From Cristatella mucedo (lineage: Eukaryota; Bryozoa; Phylactolaemata; Cristatellidae), in the NCBI GenBank assembly GCA_009760855.2, contig WPIO01000069.1, positions 1,326,501 through 1,390,500 on the forward strand: a stretch of DNA of 64,000 nt, in the 5' to 3' direction. Below the pieces are notes generated by a model. The model was not told the DNA's origin. It was given only the letters and a program-made list of their open reading frames with translations, and ran no database searches. Positions within the stretch are counted from its first letter, which is position 1. Every line of letters starts with the position of its first letter. The position numbers and the translations under genes were made by a program. Positions 23,017 to 35,240 of the stretch are shown piece by piece.

Positions 23017-25084
23017 AATCTCTAAAATTGGCGTATTATCAATAATGAAGTTTTATAATAAATGGGTAATGCGATTACAATATGCATCTGCTATTGGTCT
23101 CTTATTTCTTTTACAGGCAAGATCTGGTAAACGAGTAGCCTCAGACTAGTAAAGAAAGTCTTTAAATACTCTAATCACTAGCTATGTAGTTACAATAATA
23201 CTTTAGTACTAAAATGCTTACACAACCTATTTTTACACAAGGATAAATAGCGAGATTCTCGTTTATGCTGAATTAGCTAGTTTGTGTGCTAGCTCTGCCA
23301 CAGCCGTCTTCAGCTTGTCGACATTACCCAAACCCAAAATATCTTTTAGTGCCTCTATTTTGGCTTTAGGGTCAAACGCTTGGCGCTGAAATGCTTAGCT
23401 TGAGAACCGATATCGATTGCAGAATGCAGAGATAGACGAAAATCATAATTAGTCATCACGTGATCTGTGGAAGTTCTGATTGCCACAAGAATTTGCTCAA
23501 AACTTCAAATATTGTAGCGGAAAGGTGTACTTGGTCAATTTCCAATACAACTAATGTTAGTCTTTCCGTGGAACTCAATATAATACTCTTAAGGCGCCCA
23601 TTTTAATTAAAATTACAATACTTCTTGATTTCTCTCGGAATTTATTCCTGGGTAAAAGCACCTTTATAGAATTGCCTTTTTCGTGCCAGCATAACGTGAC
23701 CTATATATTAAAACCACCAACTATCCAAGAACCTTTGGATAACATTGTATCATGCAGTTCGAAATATGCTTGGAAGCAGGATGCCGTATCAAAACTATGT
23801 CTTTGATAGCTGGACAAACGACGGAAATATGTAGGACTGTGTTCTTTTATTTAGATTCAGCTGCAAATTCTGGTGCTGGCGGTGCAAGTAAAATTGCCAA
23901 GTGTTAAAAGAAATAATGAGATCTTGGTGAGTGCATTTTAAAATATAACCTGTAGATAACCGTAATTTCTTGTTCTCACCATAAAGCGACTGTTTTTTGA
24001 AGTATCAGCTACTACCTTTAGCCTAATTGCAGTTTGTAAGTGAATTCTTTTTTCTATAGAGCTTAACATAAATTAATATCGCTGCAGGTTTTTTACATAC
24101 AATGTCGCAAAGCTCTACCTAACTACTGCAGTTGTCAAGACCAAGCACCACACAAATGGAATATTTTCTGTATTGGGCTATATCAAGCAGCATTAATAAC
24201 AGTAGGATTCTTCCACCCAAGCTGTAGGTCTCTTGTCGTCCCTACCTGCCTGGCATGTTTTCTCCTCTTCGACGATTTTCGCCCGTTCTTTAGAATCCGC
24301 TTCGCGTCCCTTTTTTGGGAACTATTTCCCAGTCCGAGTAACTAATTGCATTCAGTTACCGGTGCCACACTGCTTGGAACTCTCTAACGACTGATTTCAA
24401 GTCGTCAAGTTATTTGAAATAATTTCCTAACAACCCCAAACCATCACGTCCACTCAACTTTGATCTATTGCAAAATGTTGGCCTCCATTAATAATCGTAA
24501 TGAAAAATTTTAGTTTATGGCATGCCATCTGACACGCTGTTTCAATCATGCTAAATTTTTTAGAACTACTTTGCTAAGTTCAAAATACTTTCGTAAATCT
24601 TTAATCGCTTTGTAAATCCTTTATAGCTCTATTGCTATTTCATCCATGTCATGTAATAAAATACAATTTAATTATGGGGTTGTTTTTCCATTAGTTTTTT
24701 AAAATATCCCGTATTTCCTTCGCAGCAACTAGCGTCGCTTGAAAGCTTCGTTTAAACCACTACTCTCGCGAAGCCAATTCAACGGTACAGGACAAATCTG
24801 ATATAATTTCCTTATCTGTATGTGTTGTGATATAATTTCCTTACACGACTGTGTACCCGCGACATGTACTCTCACAGCTCAATTGCATATTGACTTCTAC
24901 CTCATGGCAGCCACCATAAGTGACCACTCACAATCCGTGAAGTTCCCAAACAGCACTTGGGCCCGTAGGTATTGCCTTACAGTTAGCAGCAACAGAGTCA
25001 CCACAAGTCGTACTGCTCCGGTGTTAGGTCAGGGTTAACATGCATGCAAATTATATGCCGTTAGTATTTACTGAAGAAAATTTT
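23017..25084. other. unassigned
   Basis: No gene or window repeat is recognised over 2 kb. GATATAATTTCCTTA occurs twice in tandem near 24800-24845. Confidence 0.4.
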
Positions 25085-25350
25085 AATAATAATAAAAATA
25101 ATAATGCACTTGATAAAGCGCCCTCAGAGAACTCAATCTCTCTTCAGGCGCTTTACATTTGCTGCAAAGGGAAATGCATTTGAATGGTGAGTAATATCAT
25201 GCTTGATAAGCAAACAAAAGAATAGCATGGTCAGGGGTACCGTGCACAGGGTCAGCATGCAAATGTGGTTTAGTGGCAGCATGCACAGTGTCAGCACGCA
25301 TAAGCGCATGTAGGACGAATCAAAGGGACCCACTAAATGTTGTCGTTACA
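25085..25350 (-). mobile_element. LINE family B, 3' UTR copy
   Basis: Plus-strand order is (AAT)n, TGCACTTGATAAAGCGCCCT, the hairpin, TTTGCTGCAAAGGGAAATGC, GATAAGCAAAC, CATGCACAGTGTCAGC and GACCCACTAAAT, the complete 3' UTR in reverse. Little coding sequence remains. Confidence 0.85.
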
Positions 25351-25522
25351 TTTAAGATACGTTTTAAAATAATCGGCCACGTGCCTGCGTTTATTACTCA
25401 CGCTTCGGGCTGACAGGCTACATGAGAATAACTAGCTTGACATCTAAAGCTATTAATTATTCGCAAGTCAATCACCTTTGCTGCTTCTGTCATGTTCGTA
25501 TCCTTTTTAGGTATTTCTCATC

Positions 25523-25650
25523 GTGAGCCGTGACGGCTCACTACGTATGGAGGTTCCTTTCCTCGACTTTGAATCCGAGGTCGATGATTCGGATCCAGTG
25601 GTGAGCGATTCATTATTAGCACTGCATGCCGTGATGCTAGCCACGGAGAT
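25523..25650 (+). mobile_element. tRNA-derived SINE, family 1 (diverged head)
   Basis: GTGAGCCGTGACGGCTCACT aligns with the heads of the SINEs at 39.7 and 40.8 kb. TCCTTTCCTCGACTTTGAAT and GATTCGGATCC then match their middle and B-box regions, and GTGGTGAGCGATTC matches the following segment. The body beyond the GATTC word is not conserved. Confidence 0.55.
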
Positions 25651-26320
25651 TAGTCTCTCGTTATGCAAACAAAGGCTGTATATTAGGAACTTTTTCTCCC
25701 GCGGGAATTTTGCACGGTCAGCTACTTTGAAGTCTCGCCAACTACTTGCTGCACCCTCTAGAGATCTTAAGCGAGTTCCTTTAGCACAAACTAAAAACAA
25801 TTGGTACTCAATTTCGCATCTCCCAATGAAGTTCTTCCTGCTAAGATTGCCAGATTGAGCCGCCTAACTGAGTTAACATTCGCATTTGAAAGCCTTGCGA
25901 CGCGCTATTCGTGCACAGTAAACTGGACTCTCGTGCCTCAACGAATAGACGATTCCATCGGCCGCTTCGCGCGCCCAGCTTTTCAAAGGCTTGGCTAGGG
26001 CTTAGCCTGGACGGTGTCATAGGCTCATAATATATATTAGGCTCATAGTTTGTTTTGGACCTAGTCGATGCGTAACGACTCGGTACTCATTAGGCCTCTG
26101 TGAACAGTTTTGAGCAGTTAATTTCTGCCTCAAATGTAGGCGAGCCTAGCTTTAGGAGACTCTCAATTAAAATTCAAGAAAAAAATTATCCTCAACAGAA
26201 CTCACTAGGTCTGTGCGTTCAGACTAAAAGTTAGCAACAGTGCAGCATGCGGCTAATCGTAGCGGAGAGAGAGATTTAAGAGCAGCCGATAATTATATAA
26301 TAATAGAGATTTAAGCCCTG
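25651..26320. other. unassigned, GC-richer
   Basis: Frames here are open for up to about 100 codons but show no domain; some overlap the SINE head. TTTGCACGGTCAGCTACTTT and nearby text match nothing else in the window. Confidence 0.3.
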
Positions 26321-26329
26321 GGAGATGGC

Positions 26330-26653
26330 ATGGTTCAGTCTTCTGAATTTAACAAGCTGGCAAAGAGCGAATTGAATGAGTATGCATTGTTGGAGATTTA
26401 GGAATTTGGATATGTTTCGGAGGGAACCAGGGGAAGCGTAAGGGATGACATGGTCGGGCTGCAGCCGGTTATAGTAGCTGGCGATGAGCCCGACGAAGCT
26501 TCGGTGACGGAACGCCTGAAGAATTCAGTGGCGGTCACTCTGCTGAAAGCTCTAGGGAAAGCGCACGCTCCCAAGCAGCTTTCCTTATGTAGCTGCTATC
26601 AGGAAGTCAGGTTCCCTCGGCATTTCTTCCTGAAGCCGACTAGGATTTGCTGA
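26330..26653 (+). pseudogene. decayed ORF with SAP-like N-terminus
   Basis: From ATG at 26330 the frame reads MVQSSEFNKLAKSELNEYAL, then LEI, an in-frame TAG at 26399, then EFGYVSEGTRGSVRDDMVGL. It continues with a charged stretch (PDEASVTERLKNSVAVTL) to a stop at 26651. The KSELxxYA...GYVSEGTRxxVRDDM pattern resembles a SAP motif, a short helical DNA-binding module also found at the start of some retroelement and transposon proteins. One internal stop in about 108 codons suggests a recently dead copy. The downstream region shows no matching protein, so its family is not known. Confidence 0.45.
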
Positions 26654-28559
26654 GAGCACTGAGCAGCGTTTCTGTGGTTAAATTTGAAAATCTTTCACTT
26701 GGTAGCCCATGGTCAACAGATCTCAGGCAGAAAGCCTAGGGAGGGATGAAACAATTAAAAACAGTTCTGTTTGCGGATTAAATGTTCCATCAAGACGAGG
26801 AAGAAAACGCAGCACTCTTAACGATGCTAGCCTCAGCGAAAGTACGACGAATAATAATGATGCCTTAACCTTGTAGCATGGCTACTTACTTGTAGGGGCA
26901 ATATACGTTAATTGTTTTGTTAAAGGTGCAATTACTAAAGCACGCTGATATTCCGAAGGTAGCACACGGAAGTCTGTATCCATATTGGAGACAAGTCAGT
27001 TTAACAGCAGCTGACGGTAACAGACGTACTCCTATGCCAATGTGGCCTAGAGCTCACGTCGGCTCTAATGCCCGAATCTCGAATCCTCGTTTCGCAATTG
27101 CAGAGTGTTGGCCTCGTCAATAATCGGTTGCATAATCGGATTGTCGAACACCTTTGGCACTGCCTCTTCCTTAAAAGGCCGTCGTCGGCCAGAAACAACC
27201 TTAAACAGCAATTTTGGTTAGCAACGCTTGGCTTCGCCACATCGTAAGGCTCGAACTCAAGGTGCTGCCGAATATTTTAGGGTTGCCTCTATTTACTCTG
27301 ACTCAGTGGCTGCCTCGACTTCGTCTTCCTCGCCAAAAGTTCACCCATCAACTGGCTGTATTTCAAAGCGTATCCTCCAAAGCTTTTCAAAAGTTCAGAT
27401 CGTCAGCACTTAACTTTGGTTGAGACAGAAGAGCACCTTGAGCCGTCATGATATCTCAAAATACCTGGAATTGTCTCATACGTAAACTAATTAATACCCG
27501 AAACACCGAGAGTAGCTCTAATCCATGCATCGTATATCTAGCAATTCGGACGTCGTCATGCCATGCTTAGCCCAGCGTTTTGTGACAATCCAACCCATTC
27601 TGCCCGTAATTCAGTTAGTTTTAGGGTTATGGTACACAACATCCGACGTTCAACGTCTCCTAGAAGCAAACAATATTTGGCTTACTCTCGAAGCGCATTG
27701 CAAGTTAAATTACAATGAATCGGAACGTAAAGTCAAATGCATTTGCTTTTTTGATAAGCCGATTCAACACCAGTAGCACGGTCGTAACCTATCAACGTTA
27801 GTTGCCGTTCCCGTAAACGAAGACGGTGAAAACGCATTCTCTATGCTAGAAAGACGCTGTAAAATTGCAGAGGAAGTAACACAGATATTAGTAGAAATAC
27901 ACAAGAGAAGAAGTTTCCTCAATTAGGAAAGCAAGCAAAAAGTAGTCGCCATTTAAAAAAGATCTTTCAACGTAAAAATAGAATCCTCACCATCATTATT
28001 TAGCATCGGCATGCAACATGTCACATTGTAACAGCACCAAACATTTCCACTCCCCAGTTCTCGTCTTTTAAAAGGAGTAGCTTATCAACGGTCACGTTCC
28101 GTGTAGTTCAAACGTCATTTGTTTGTAAGCTCGCAGTCAGAGAAAACCAACTGTTCAGCAGCCAAGAAGTACTACGTAACTTAAAATTAGGCACAATAGG
28201 CATCCCGAAGCAAGTTGTAGCAGTCAGAGGCTCCAAAGTGGCTAAAACAGGCTCATTAAAACGATCACTTCTGAACTCAAACGTCAGTCAAGGCTAAGGT
28301 ACTGGACAACGCAAGTTAGAAGCTTCAGTTTCTCTACTCTCGTGTAAAATCACATTATCGGCTTTTCAAGCAGCAGATCGGGCTTCTGATTTCAACACAT
28401 GAATCTTCAACTACGGCTCACACCGGTGCAAAATTGGTTACTATGTCTGCTTGACATCTTCCAGGTTAAACGCAGTAAGTTCTAGCCTTCAGTGATCATT
28501 GGAACATCCAATTTGCAGCCACTTACCAGTCATAGCATTAACCTCAGCTGAATCTCGTT
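26654..28559 (+). other. decayed, GC-richer transposon-like region
   Basis: Short plus-strand frames hint at coding history: after 27525 a frame contains LEAHCKLNYNESERKVKCIC. After a shift, about 27780-27920 reads STLVAVPVNEDGENAFSMLE and RRCKIAEEVTQILVEIHKRR, which look protein-like. The subregion 26800-27130 is repeated at 29200-29850. I cannot assign a class. Confidence 0.35.
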
Positions 28560-28564
28560 TCATC

Positions 28565-28713
28565 TTGATATAAATAATAATAATATAATTCATTTGTATA
28601 GCTCCCCAAGAGAACTTAATATCTATTCAGGCGCTTCACATATGCCACGGGGATTGAGCCCATGACATCAGCCAGACCATGGTCGGGGCGAGCACTTTAA
28701 CCGCTGGACCAAG
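28565..28713 (-). mobile_element. tRNA-derived SINE, family 2
   Basis: Second copy of the SINE at 22.1 kb. On the minus strand it has GGTCCAGCGGTTAAAGTGCT (A box), CATGGGCTCAATCCCC (B box), and the tail GAAGCGCCTGAATAGATATT...TTCTCTTGGGGAGC ending in (ATT)n. Its stem-side bases differ from the first copy. Confidence 0.8.
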
Positions 28714-29199
28714 CCTTGACTTTTTCAGTAGTATTGGATAATGGAATGGTCTCCAGACGTCTGTATACCTCTCCGTTAAGAGTACCAGCAATCTCTAAAC
28801 ACGCTCGTCTAAATGCTGGGCTATGCTGCTCCGCTGCCCGTAATGCCTCGTTATTTCCAAGAGTAGACAATATTTTCGTGTCAGGCAAGATCTGAACTAT
28901 CGTCTTAACTGATTATTCTAATATCGGCTGGGAAGAGGATTTGAGTTCGCAAAAGTTCATCTGGAGATTTTTCTCACCCACAAGGTGGCTGCAGCAGCTT
29001 GTTGTTTCAAGGTTCAAAGACTCAAAAAGGCGTTCGCTTCGTAACGTCAGCACGCCAATATAGAAATGCATCATTCAAATTCAACATCCACAAATTAAGT
29101 TACGAGCAATGAGACTTGAACACCGTGGTTTCTAATATTCCTCATAAACTACCCCACGCATCCTAAGCCACACGTTACAAACTTGGTGTACGGCTTCCG
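28714..29199. other. unassigned
   Basis: Minus-strand frame 28697-28888 overlaps the SINE head and is not convincing. Nothing else is identified. Confidence 0.35.
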
Positions 29200-29850
29200 C
29201 GTCCGGTCAAGACTAAAATACGATCGCAGCACTTGTAATAGTGCTAACCTCAGCCGACGCTTGAAAAATACCAGTGGCGCCTCAATCTTAAAGCACGGCT
29301 GGTTACTTATAGGTGGTGCACTAATTTACGCCGGCTTATGTATGTATGTATCTCCGTCAGTAGCTCCACAAAGTCATAAAGACCATGTGGGTGTTACGGA
29401 GGAGAGTTTTGTATAGCACACTCACAGCCTAAGCGGCTTTCGGTACGCATTCGGTACCCAAAAGACTTCGTCTCACGCAACAAAGAGAAAGTGGGAAGCA
29501 TAGCAGAGTTAGAAGAGCAGTTGAGGTAGTGAGTAGCGTAGAAGTAACAGTTCAGGACCGCTGAAAAAGATGTGCCATAGTCGGCAGTTGGAGAGTAGAT
29601 GTGGCTTGCCAAAAGTAGAAGAAATAGGGCAGCGACGAAAGCGCTCCTACGTTAGGGTATCAAGTCTGTATCCATTACGCAGACATCTATTTAACTGCAG
29701 CGTGTTGTTACAAGCGCTCGCCAGCGGCCATGACGAACGCAAACGGTGGCGTGGCCTAGAGCTTGAATACGCTCGAATGCCAATTCCTCGAGTCTCATAT
29801 TCGAGCTCTCGCCTAGCTCGGGGCTCCCGTCTTTATTACGGCCTCGGCAA
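29200..29850 (+). repeat. dispersed repeat, second copy of 26.8-27.1 kb, split by a LINE
   Basis: GTGCTAACCTCAGCC, AAGTCTGTATCCATTACGCA, GTGGCCTAGAGCTTGAATAC, GCTCGAATGCC and GGCCTCGGCAATA align in order with words between 26815 and 27125. A family A LINE fragment (29345-29612) interrupts it. The class of the repeat is unknown. Confidence 0.5.
29345..29612 (-). mobile_element. LINE family A, 3' fragment
   Basis: The minus-strand frame reads YSPTADYGTSFSAVLNCYFY, NSAMLPTFSLLRETKSFGYR and GCECAIQNSPP, then the 3' UTR hairpin (CCACATGG...CCACAAAG) and TGTATGTATGTAT. Coding sequence is well kept, suggesting a young insertion into the older repeat. Confidence 0.85.
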
Positions 29851-29924
29851 TAGACTGTCCCATTGTCGCCTAGATGTGAATGATATAATTATATCAGTCA
29901 CGACAATTATACACATTACTGATA

Positions 29925-30150
29925 CTTACTTATAATTATAATTATAATTATATATAATAATAATGTATACTTATAATTATATATATTAATAGTAATATTA
30001 AATATATATATGTATATATACACACACATATATATATGTATATATATATATTATATATATATTAATATATTAATATATAATTATAATTACTTAATTATAT
30101 TAAGTAATATACTTATACTGATATAATTGCCGAATTATAATTATAATGGC
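29925..30150. repeat. (TA)/(TAATTA)n low-complexity tract
   Basis: Over 200 bases consist almost only of A and T, with TATATATATA runs, a short CACACACA island and many TAATTATAAT units. It could form cruciforms, and is a likely assembly trouble spot. Confidence 0.9.
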
Positions 30151-30319
30151 AGCCGATATAATTCGGCGGGTTTTGCTCGCGGCGCTTACATGCCACTAAG
30201 CGCCACCACTTATACCAACAATCTGGTAAGCCGTGATGCACACAATCTTTCGGAGGAGGCGCAGCGAGTGGCTGGCGCCGAATTGTCCTGTACGTAAGTA
30301 GCTACCCTTTAAATTCCGC

Positions 30320-30625
30320 ACAGAGCACGTGGGTGTTAACGCAAGTGAATTTTGAACAGCGTGCTCAAACTAAGCTGCACGTGGTACCCATTTGGTAACT
30401 CGCCAACTTCATCTCACCTTATTGAATAGCTTGGCTGGCTGAGTTTAACAGTTGAGGTACTGATCAGCATGAAAGTAGCAGGTCAGGGGGCTGAAAATGA
30501 TAAGGCGTAGTTGGCGGTCCGAGAGTAGACGAAGTTTCGCAAGAATTTAAGAACTGATTGATGCGATTGCGCACCTGCAGAGCAAAGGCTTTTGTCGCCA
30601 ACGCCAAGGAATGGGACAACTAATC
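30320..30625 (-). mobile_element. LINE family A, decayed 3' fragment
   Basis: Reverse complement follows the family A order: AGCACGTGGGTGTTAACGCA, GGTACCCATTTGGTAACTCG, GTACTGATCAGCATGAAAGT, GGGGGCTGAAAATGATAAGG and CAGAGCAAAGGCTTTTGTCG. Indels destroy all frames. Confidence 0.6.
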
Positions 30626-32035
30626 ATCCTCCGCGTAGTACCTTCTGGCACGATTATGCTGAATATAAACTGAAATATCCTACAGAAAGCCTATTTAATC
30701 AGGAGGTACTATCTGCAGGCTGTTAATGACTTTCTATAAGCTAAAACCGATTTCCCTGTTTTAATTGTGCATGCATTTGCAGACATACAAATAATTTTTG
30801 CGAGTAAATTAAAATTAGGAATAAAACTGCTTGTGCTGCATATTTCTGTGGCTTATTGCTTGCGAACGCTTGAACCCAAATTGTAAAGTTGGATAGCACT
30901 TGTTCACATGCAACTCGGGAGACATTCTACTCTATCAAAGAAATTCGAAGCATAGCCATACCTGGAGATCGAATAGTTACTACTCAATCTTTTGCATGCA
31001 TGTTTTAGGATGTATAGTTATGACAACAATGATTTTACTAATGAAAGCAATGCAATCTTTATCTACCCTTAATTTGCTGATTGCTATTATAACTATGAAA
31101 ATTTTGTCCCGAAGCGTAGCAAGGTCCTGGGGTCAGTGACATGACATCAATACGCAGCCTTAAGTCACAGAGGCGAGGCTAGACTAGCCTTGGCAAACAT
31201 GCTAAAACAAAGAGGAACACACTCATGACCTCCAGAAATTTTAGTGCTGAAAAATCACCATACAATCCATTGGAGACTATTCCGAATGCAAGCTGCATAT
31301 AAATTAATATATCATCCCTTTTCAGAGAAGCGGGAAAGCTAACAAGAAAAAATTTACCATTAGCCCATACTCGAAGAAGACAGATCATTCCAAGAACCGA
31401 AATTATCCGAAACTGATGTACTGACTTTTCTAAATGCGAACTGCACGATGGCTTACTAAACGATAACAAGTTAGTGAAAACGTCAGCTAGAAGACCGCAT
31501 GAAAAACGGAATTAGCTTGACACTTTTCTCGGCACAAAGAAGTGCTCAGATAGCCAGACGACTCGTATCATTCACATGGAAATTAAGCGATAAGTGAGCC
31601 ATTCGGACGGGGATGCTGTCAGTTTATTGCTACACCGAACCCACTGAAACTCAGACCAATACAACCTATAGTAGCAACGACTGTACACTAAACATATGAA
31701 ACGAGCTTCTAAGTTGTCATATAAATGTTAACAATTTTTATTTTGGTTTGAAGTACTTACTATCTACACAAATATGTCATAAAACCAGTCGGAAATTTAG
31801 AAAATCATAAGACTAGATTGGTGGTTATCGTAACATCAAACCATTCAAATTCGTGGTTATGCTACTTGCTGGACGTAATCATACTTGGAAAATGACATCG
31901 ATATTTAATAAGAAAACCTATTAGAACCTAACTAATATATGGTGAAACAAGTGAGCCATTTTGTTCTTTCGGTATAAACCTAGACAATTTATTGCAAACA
32001 TGTATAACTTTCACTAGAGATCGTATTAGTATATG
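30626..32035. other. unassigned
   Basis: Short frames at 30900-31139 (plus) and 31179-31469 (minus) are hydrophobic but lack any supporting context. Confidence 0.35.
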
Positions 32036-32039
32036 CCAT

Positions 32040-32620
32040 TTTAGTAGTTTTTTTAGAGGAATCAATCTCGTTCTATGCATTTCACATTTTTTGTAAAGGA
32101 AGCATGGTTGAATGGTTAGTGGCAATATGCTCAATGAAACTAGCATACCAAAGTTAAAGGTGACATGCATAGGATCACCATGCAAATATAGTTTGTGGCA
32201 CCATGGAAATTGGCAGTACTCAAAAAGCACACAAAGGACAAACCATATATAACTCATGAAATTACTTCATACATATATGCATTTTTGGTTTCCCATTAAA
32301 TGTGGTGATGTCAGGAGATGGCTGGATGCAAGTCGCAAGCAACCCTTGGACTTTAGGAGTATACGAGCTAAAGGCGCTATTCCAAAGGACGTGAGATTCG
32401 TGTGAGGTATAAGTTGCGACGGGATTTCGAAAAGTGAAAACAGGCTTAGCTTATTCTTAGTGTAGGACAATTACACTGGTGGTGGAAAAGGTCTGGTAGG
32501 AAGAATGGAGCCTAAGAATGACTGTACTTATAAGTGAGTGACAAAACCTTGAGGTCGATTAGCAGCTTGACTGGAGGCCAGTGATGGATATGCATTATCG
32601 GCTTAAAATCGATTACTTAT
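32040..32620 (-). mobile_element. LINE family B, 3' decayed copy
   Basis: The reverse 3' UTR has GTAAAGGAAGCATGGTTGAA, GTGGCAATATGCTCAATGAA and GTGACATGCATAGGATCACC. Decayed ORF2 follows (GCAAGTCGCAAGCAACCCTT, GAGTATACGAGCTAAAGGCG), the NSLPT/SYAPKAW region of other copies. Belongs to the GGCAATATGCTCAATGAA subfamily. Confidence 0.7.
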
Positions 32621-33785
32621 GTAAAGATGACAATATCTCAATTAAAAGGTTATCTACCCTTTCCCTGCATACACAGCAGCATACGAGCAGGCTTAGATGA
32701 AGTTGCTTTTAATCATTGCCTTGAGGGTGCATCTCCGTAATTCATACTTAGATCATATACTTTAGGCTTGCCAGTACAATTCAGCCAGCTTGCAACCCCT
32801 AAAACATCGCTAGTCCGATAAATATAGTTTCCTCATTTAGATAACTCGCTTCACAAATTATACTTTGCCAGAAATTTAGTGTGCAAACACGAGCAGAGGT
32901 TAAACTGAGTACAACCAAAGGTGCATGAACGATCAATTGACTTAAATAAGACTTCTTTTGCAGCCTAAGTGGCAGACTTCCGGATAAAAATTCCCTGTGT
33001 AAATTTAAATATGCCCAACACAAACATGCCGAACACATGGCTATGCTAAAGAGTAACTATTGAAATAGATGCGCAATAATCAGTTCACTTCTAGGTCTTT
33101 ACTTCTATGCTGGGAATACAGTCAATGAACATAATATGTACTCTTGACGTGGCAAAGCAATACAAAAATACGTTAAGCTGCAACGAGGGACAATCCCTGT
33201 ACTTGAATCTGTAATTGCTGGCATACACTGGCAGCTAAAATCTGAAAAAGCGGCTGCTAATTACCGCCCAGGTAATCTTATGCTGGCTACTTGTAGTTAG
33301 CCTAATTTATCCAGGTGCATTTATATTTGTCATATTAATTGCTCTGTTAAAAGCATCAACTGCCCAATCTGATCTTCCGCTCTGTCAAGGCTAAATGCAG
33401 AGGAAATGGAGAAATGGTTGAGTGGGGTTAAAGTGGCTTGCAACAAATGAATTGCTCTGCACAAGGAGAGTTTTGAGAGGGAGCTATTGGTAGCGACACA
33501 GTATGCCTACACGTACGCGAAGAGTCATATATTAAGGATAGGAAAATACTTATAGACTGCAGCAAATGTATCGGTTAGGAATAGTATCGTGACTTACAAA
33601 GGAAAGTTGAGATGACCGGGATATTATTAACTGAGCTGAACGCGAAAATGACTGTCCGAAGAAGTAACTTCATGGTGGTGTTTATCACTAATCAATATTA
33701 GAGATTTCTTGAAATGGAAGTGCAGGCTAAAAACACACCCGTCAAAGTCCTCCATACAGAATATTTTTGCTTGTCATCAATATTA
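32621..33785. other. unassigned
   Basis: No supported gene, RNA or repeat. Confidence 0.35.
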
Positions 33786-33789
33786 TTTG

Positions 33790-34550
33790 GAAAGACAGAC
33801 GATTACATAACTTCAGACTTGTTTAGACCGGGCTAAAACGTCGAAATTAGTCTTTGACTTTGTGGCACATCGTCTGGATAACTAATAACTCATTGCTTGC
33901 TTGTCTACCGGCCCGTACACTCAGGCAAATCCAGCTGGTGCAGAACTCAACAGCCAGACTTGTCTGCCACGAGCATCCCCGTGGCTGCATTACACCACTT
34001 CTTACCCACCTGCCCAGTCAACCAAGGCTTCGCATTTCAGGGTTTGTCACTCACTTATAGGTCACTCCAGTCTTTGGCTCTAACCTACCTATTAAAACTA
34101 ATCTCCAACAGCTTAAGCATAGTACCAGACGTTTTTCTAAATATAATGGTTTACCCGCACCTTGCCAAAATCTAACATTTTACAGGGATCGTGCCTTTAG
34201 TTCGCATGCTCTCAAAGCCTGGAACTCACTCTCGGCGTGCATTACGAAATTGCTTTACTTGACTGAATTTAAAAAGAAACTAAAAATGCATATGTTTATT
34301 ACAGCATTTAGTGGGTCCTTTTAATTTGACCTTTATGAGCTTATGATTGCTGATACTTTGCATGCCGCCATTGACAATACTTGCATGCCGACCTGTTATT
34401 GTCACCTCTAACCACATTATTCTTGTTTTTGATATAGCATACTATTACTGACTACTGGATATTTGTTCCTTCGCAGCAGCTGTAAAGAGCCAAGAAAGAC
34501 ACGCCGGTCTCTGACGGTGCTTTATAAAATGTATTTGCAGTAATATAAAA
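33790..34550 (+). mobile_element. LINE family B, 3' truncated copy
   Basis: Broken plus-strand frames give LLACLPARTLRQIQLVQNST, ARLVCHEHPRGCITPLL and FRVCHSLIGHSSLWL, then FKKKLKMHMFI, TTTAGTGGGTCC and two weak GCATGC units. The hairpin is degraded (AAAGAGCCAAGAAAGACACG). Confidence 0.75.
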
Positions 34551-34869
34551 GCCGCCGGTCAAGGTAAAAGTTTCAATGGTGGGGAATAATCTGGCAGGTG
34601 TACAACACCGTAAGACCTAAGTAGCTCATAAAGTAGGGGAAGTCATGAAATCAATCTGGGACCATTTTCTTTACCAGCTTAAAGCTTATTTTTCTATGTA
34701 AGCTACATGAATAGTTAGCATTGCCTGACCTTTGCTCAATTACTTCGAAAAACTTAGCTCGTGCGAATTTAATGAGCATCGCGAAACTTATTGCTAGTAA
34801 AAGCTTATCTGTTTGGTGTTTGAACACTGCTCATAAGAAATTGCGTGCCTATGGACACCATAATATTGA

Positions 34870-35240
34870 AAATAGTAATAATGCACTTAAAGAAGCGCCC
34901 TCAGAGAACTTAATCTCTTTCTAGGCGCTTTACACTTGCTGTAAAGGGAAATGCAATTGAATGGTAAGTAAAATCATGCTTGAAAAACAAGAAAAATGAA
35001 TAATATGGTTAGGGATGATATGCACAGGGTCACCATGCAAATGTGGTTAGTGGCAGCATGCACAGTGTCAGCACGCATAAGCACGTGAAGGACAAATCAC
35101 AAGGACCAACTAAATGCTGTCCTAAATAGGGGTGTTTTTAAGTTCCTTTTAAATGTGGTCAGGTCAGGGGATGTTCTGACGCAAGTCGGGAGGCAGTTCC
35201 AGGCTTTGGGAGCATACGAACTAAATGCACGGTCTTAGTT
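34870..35240 (-). mobile_element. LINE family B, 3' truncated copy
   Basis: Plus-strand order: AATAATGCACTTAAAGAAGC, hairpin, GTAAAGGGAAATGCAATTGA, CATGCACAGTGTCAGC, GACCAACTAAATGC, then coding for a TSPDLTT-like segment (GGTCAGGTCAGGGGATGTTC) and GGAGCATACGAAC. It ends abruptly near 35240, a normal 5' truncation. Confidence 0.85.

Noticed and set aside
29940-30150. AT-rich tract as a replication origin or CRISPR-like array
   Set aside because: Plain low-complexity sequence without spaced repeats or protein-binding motifs; no CRISPR repeats exist in this animal DNA.
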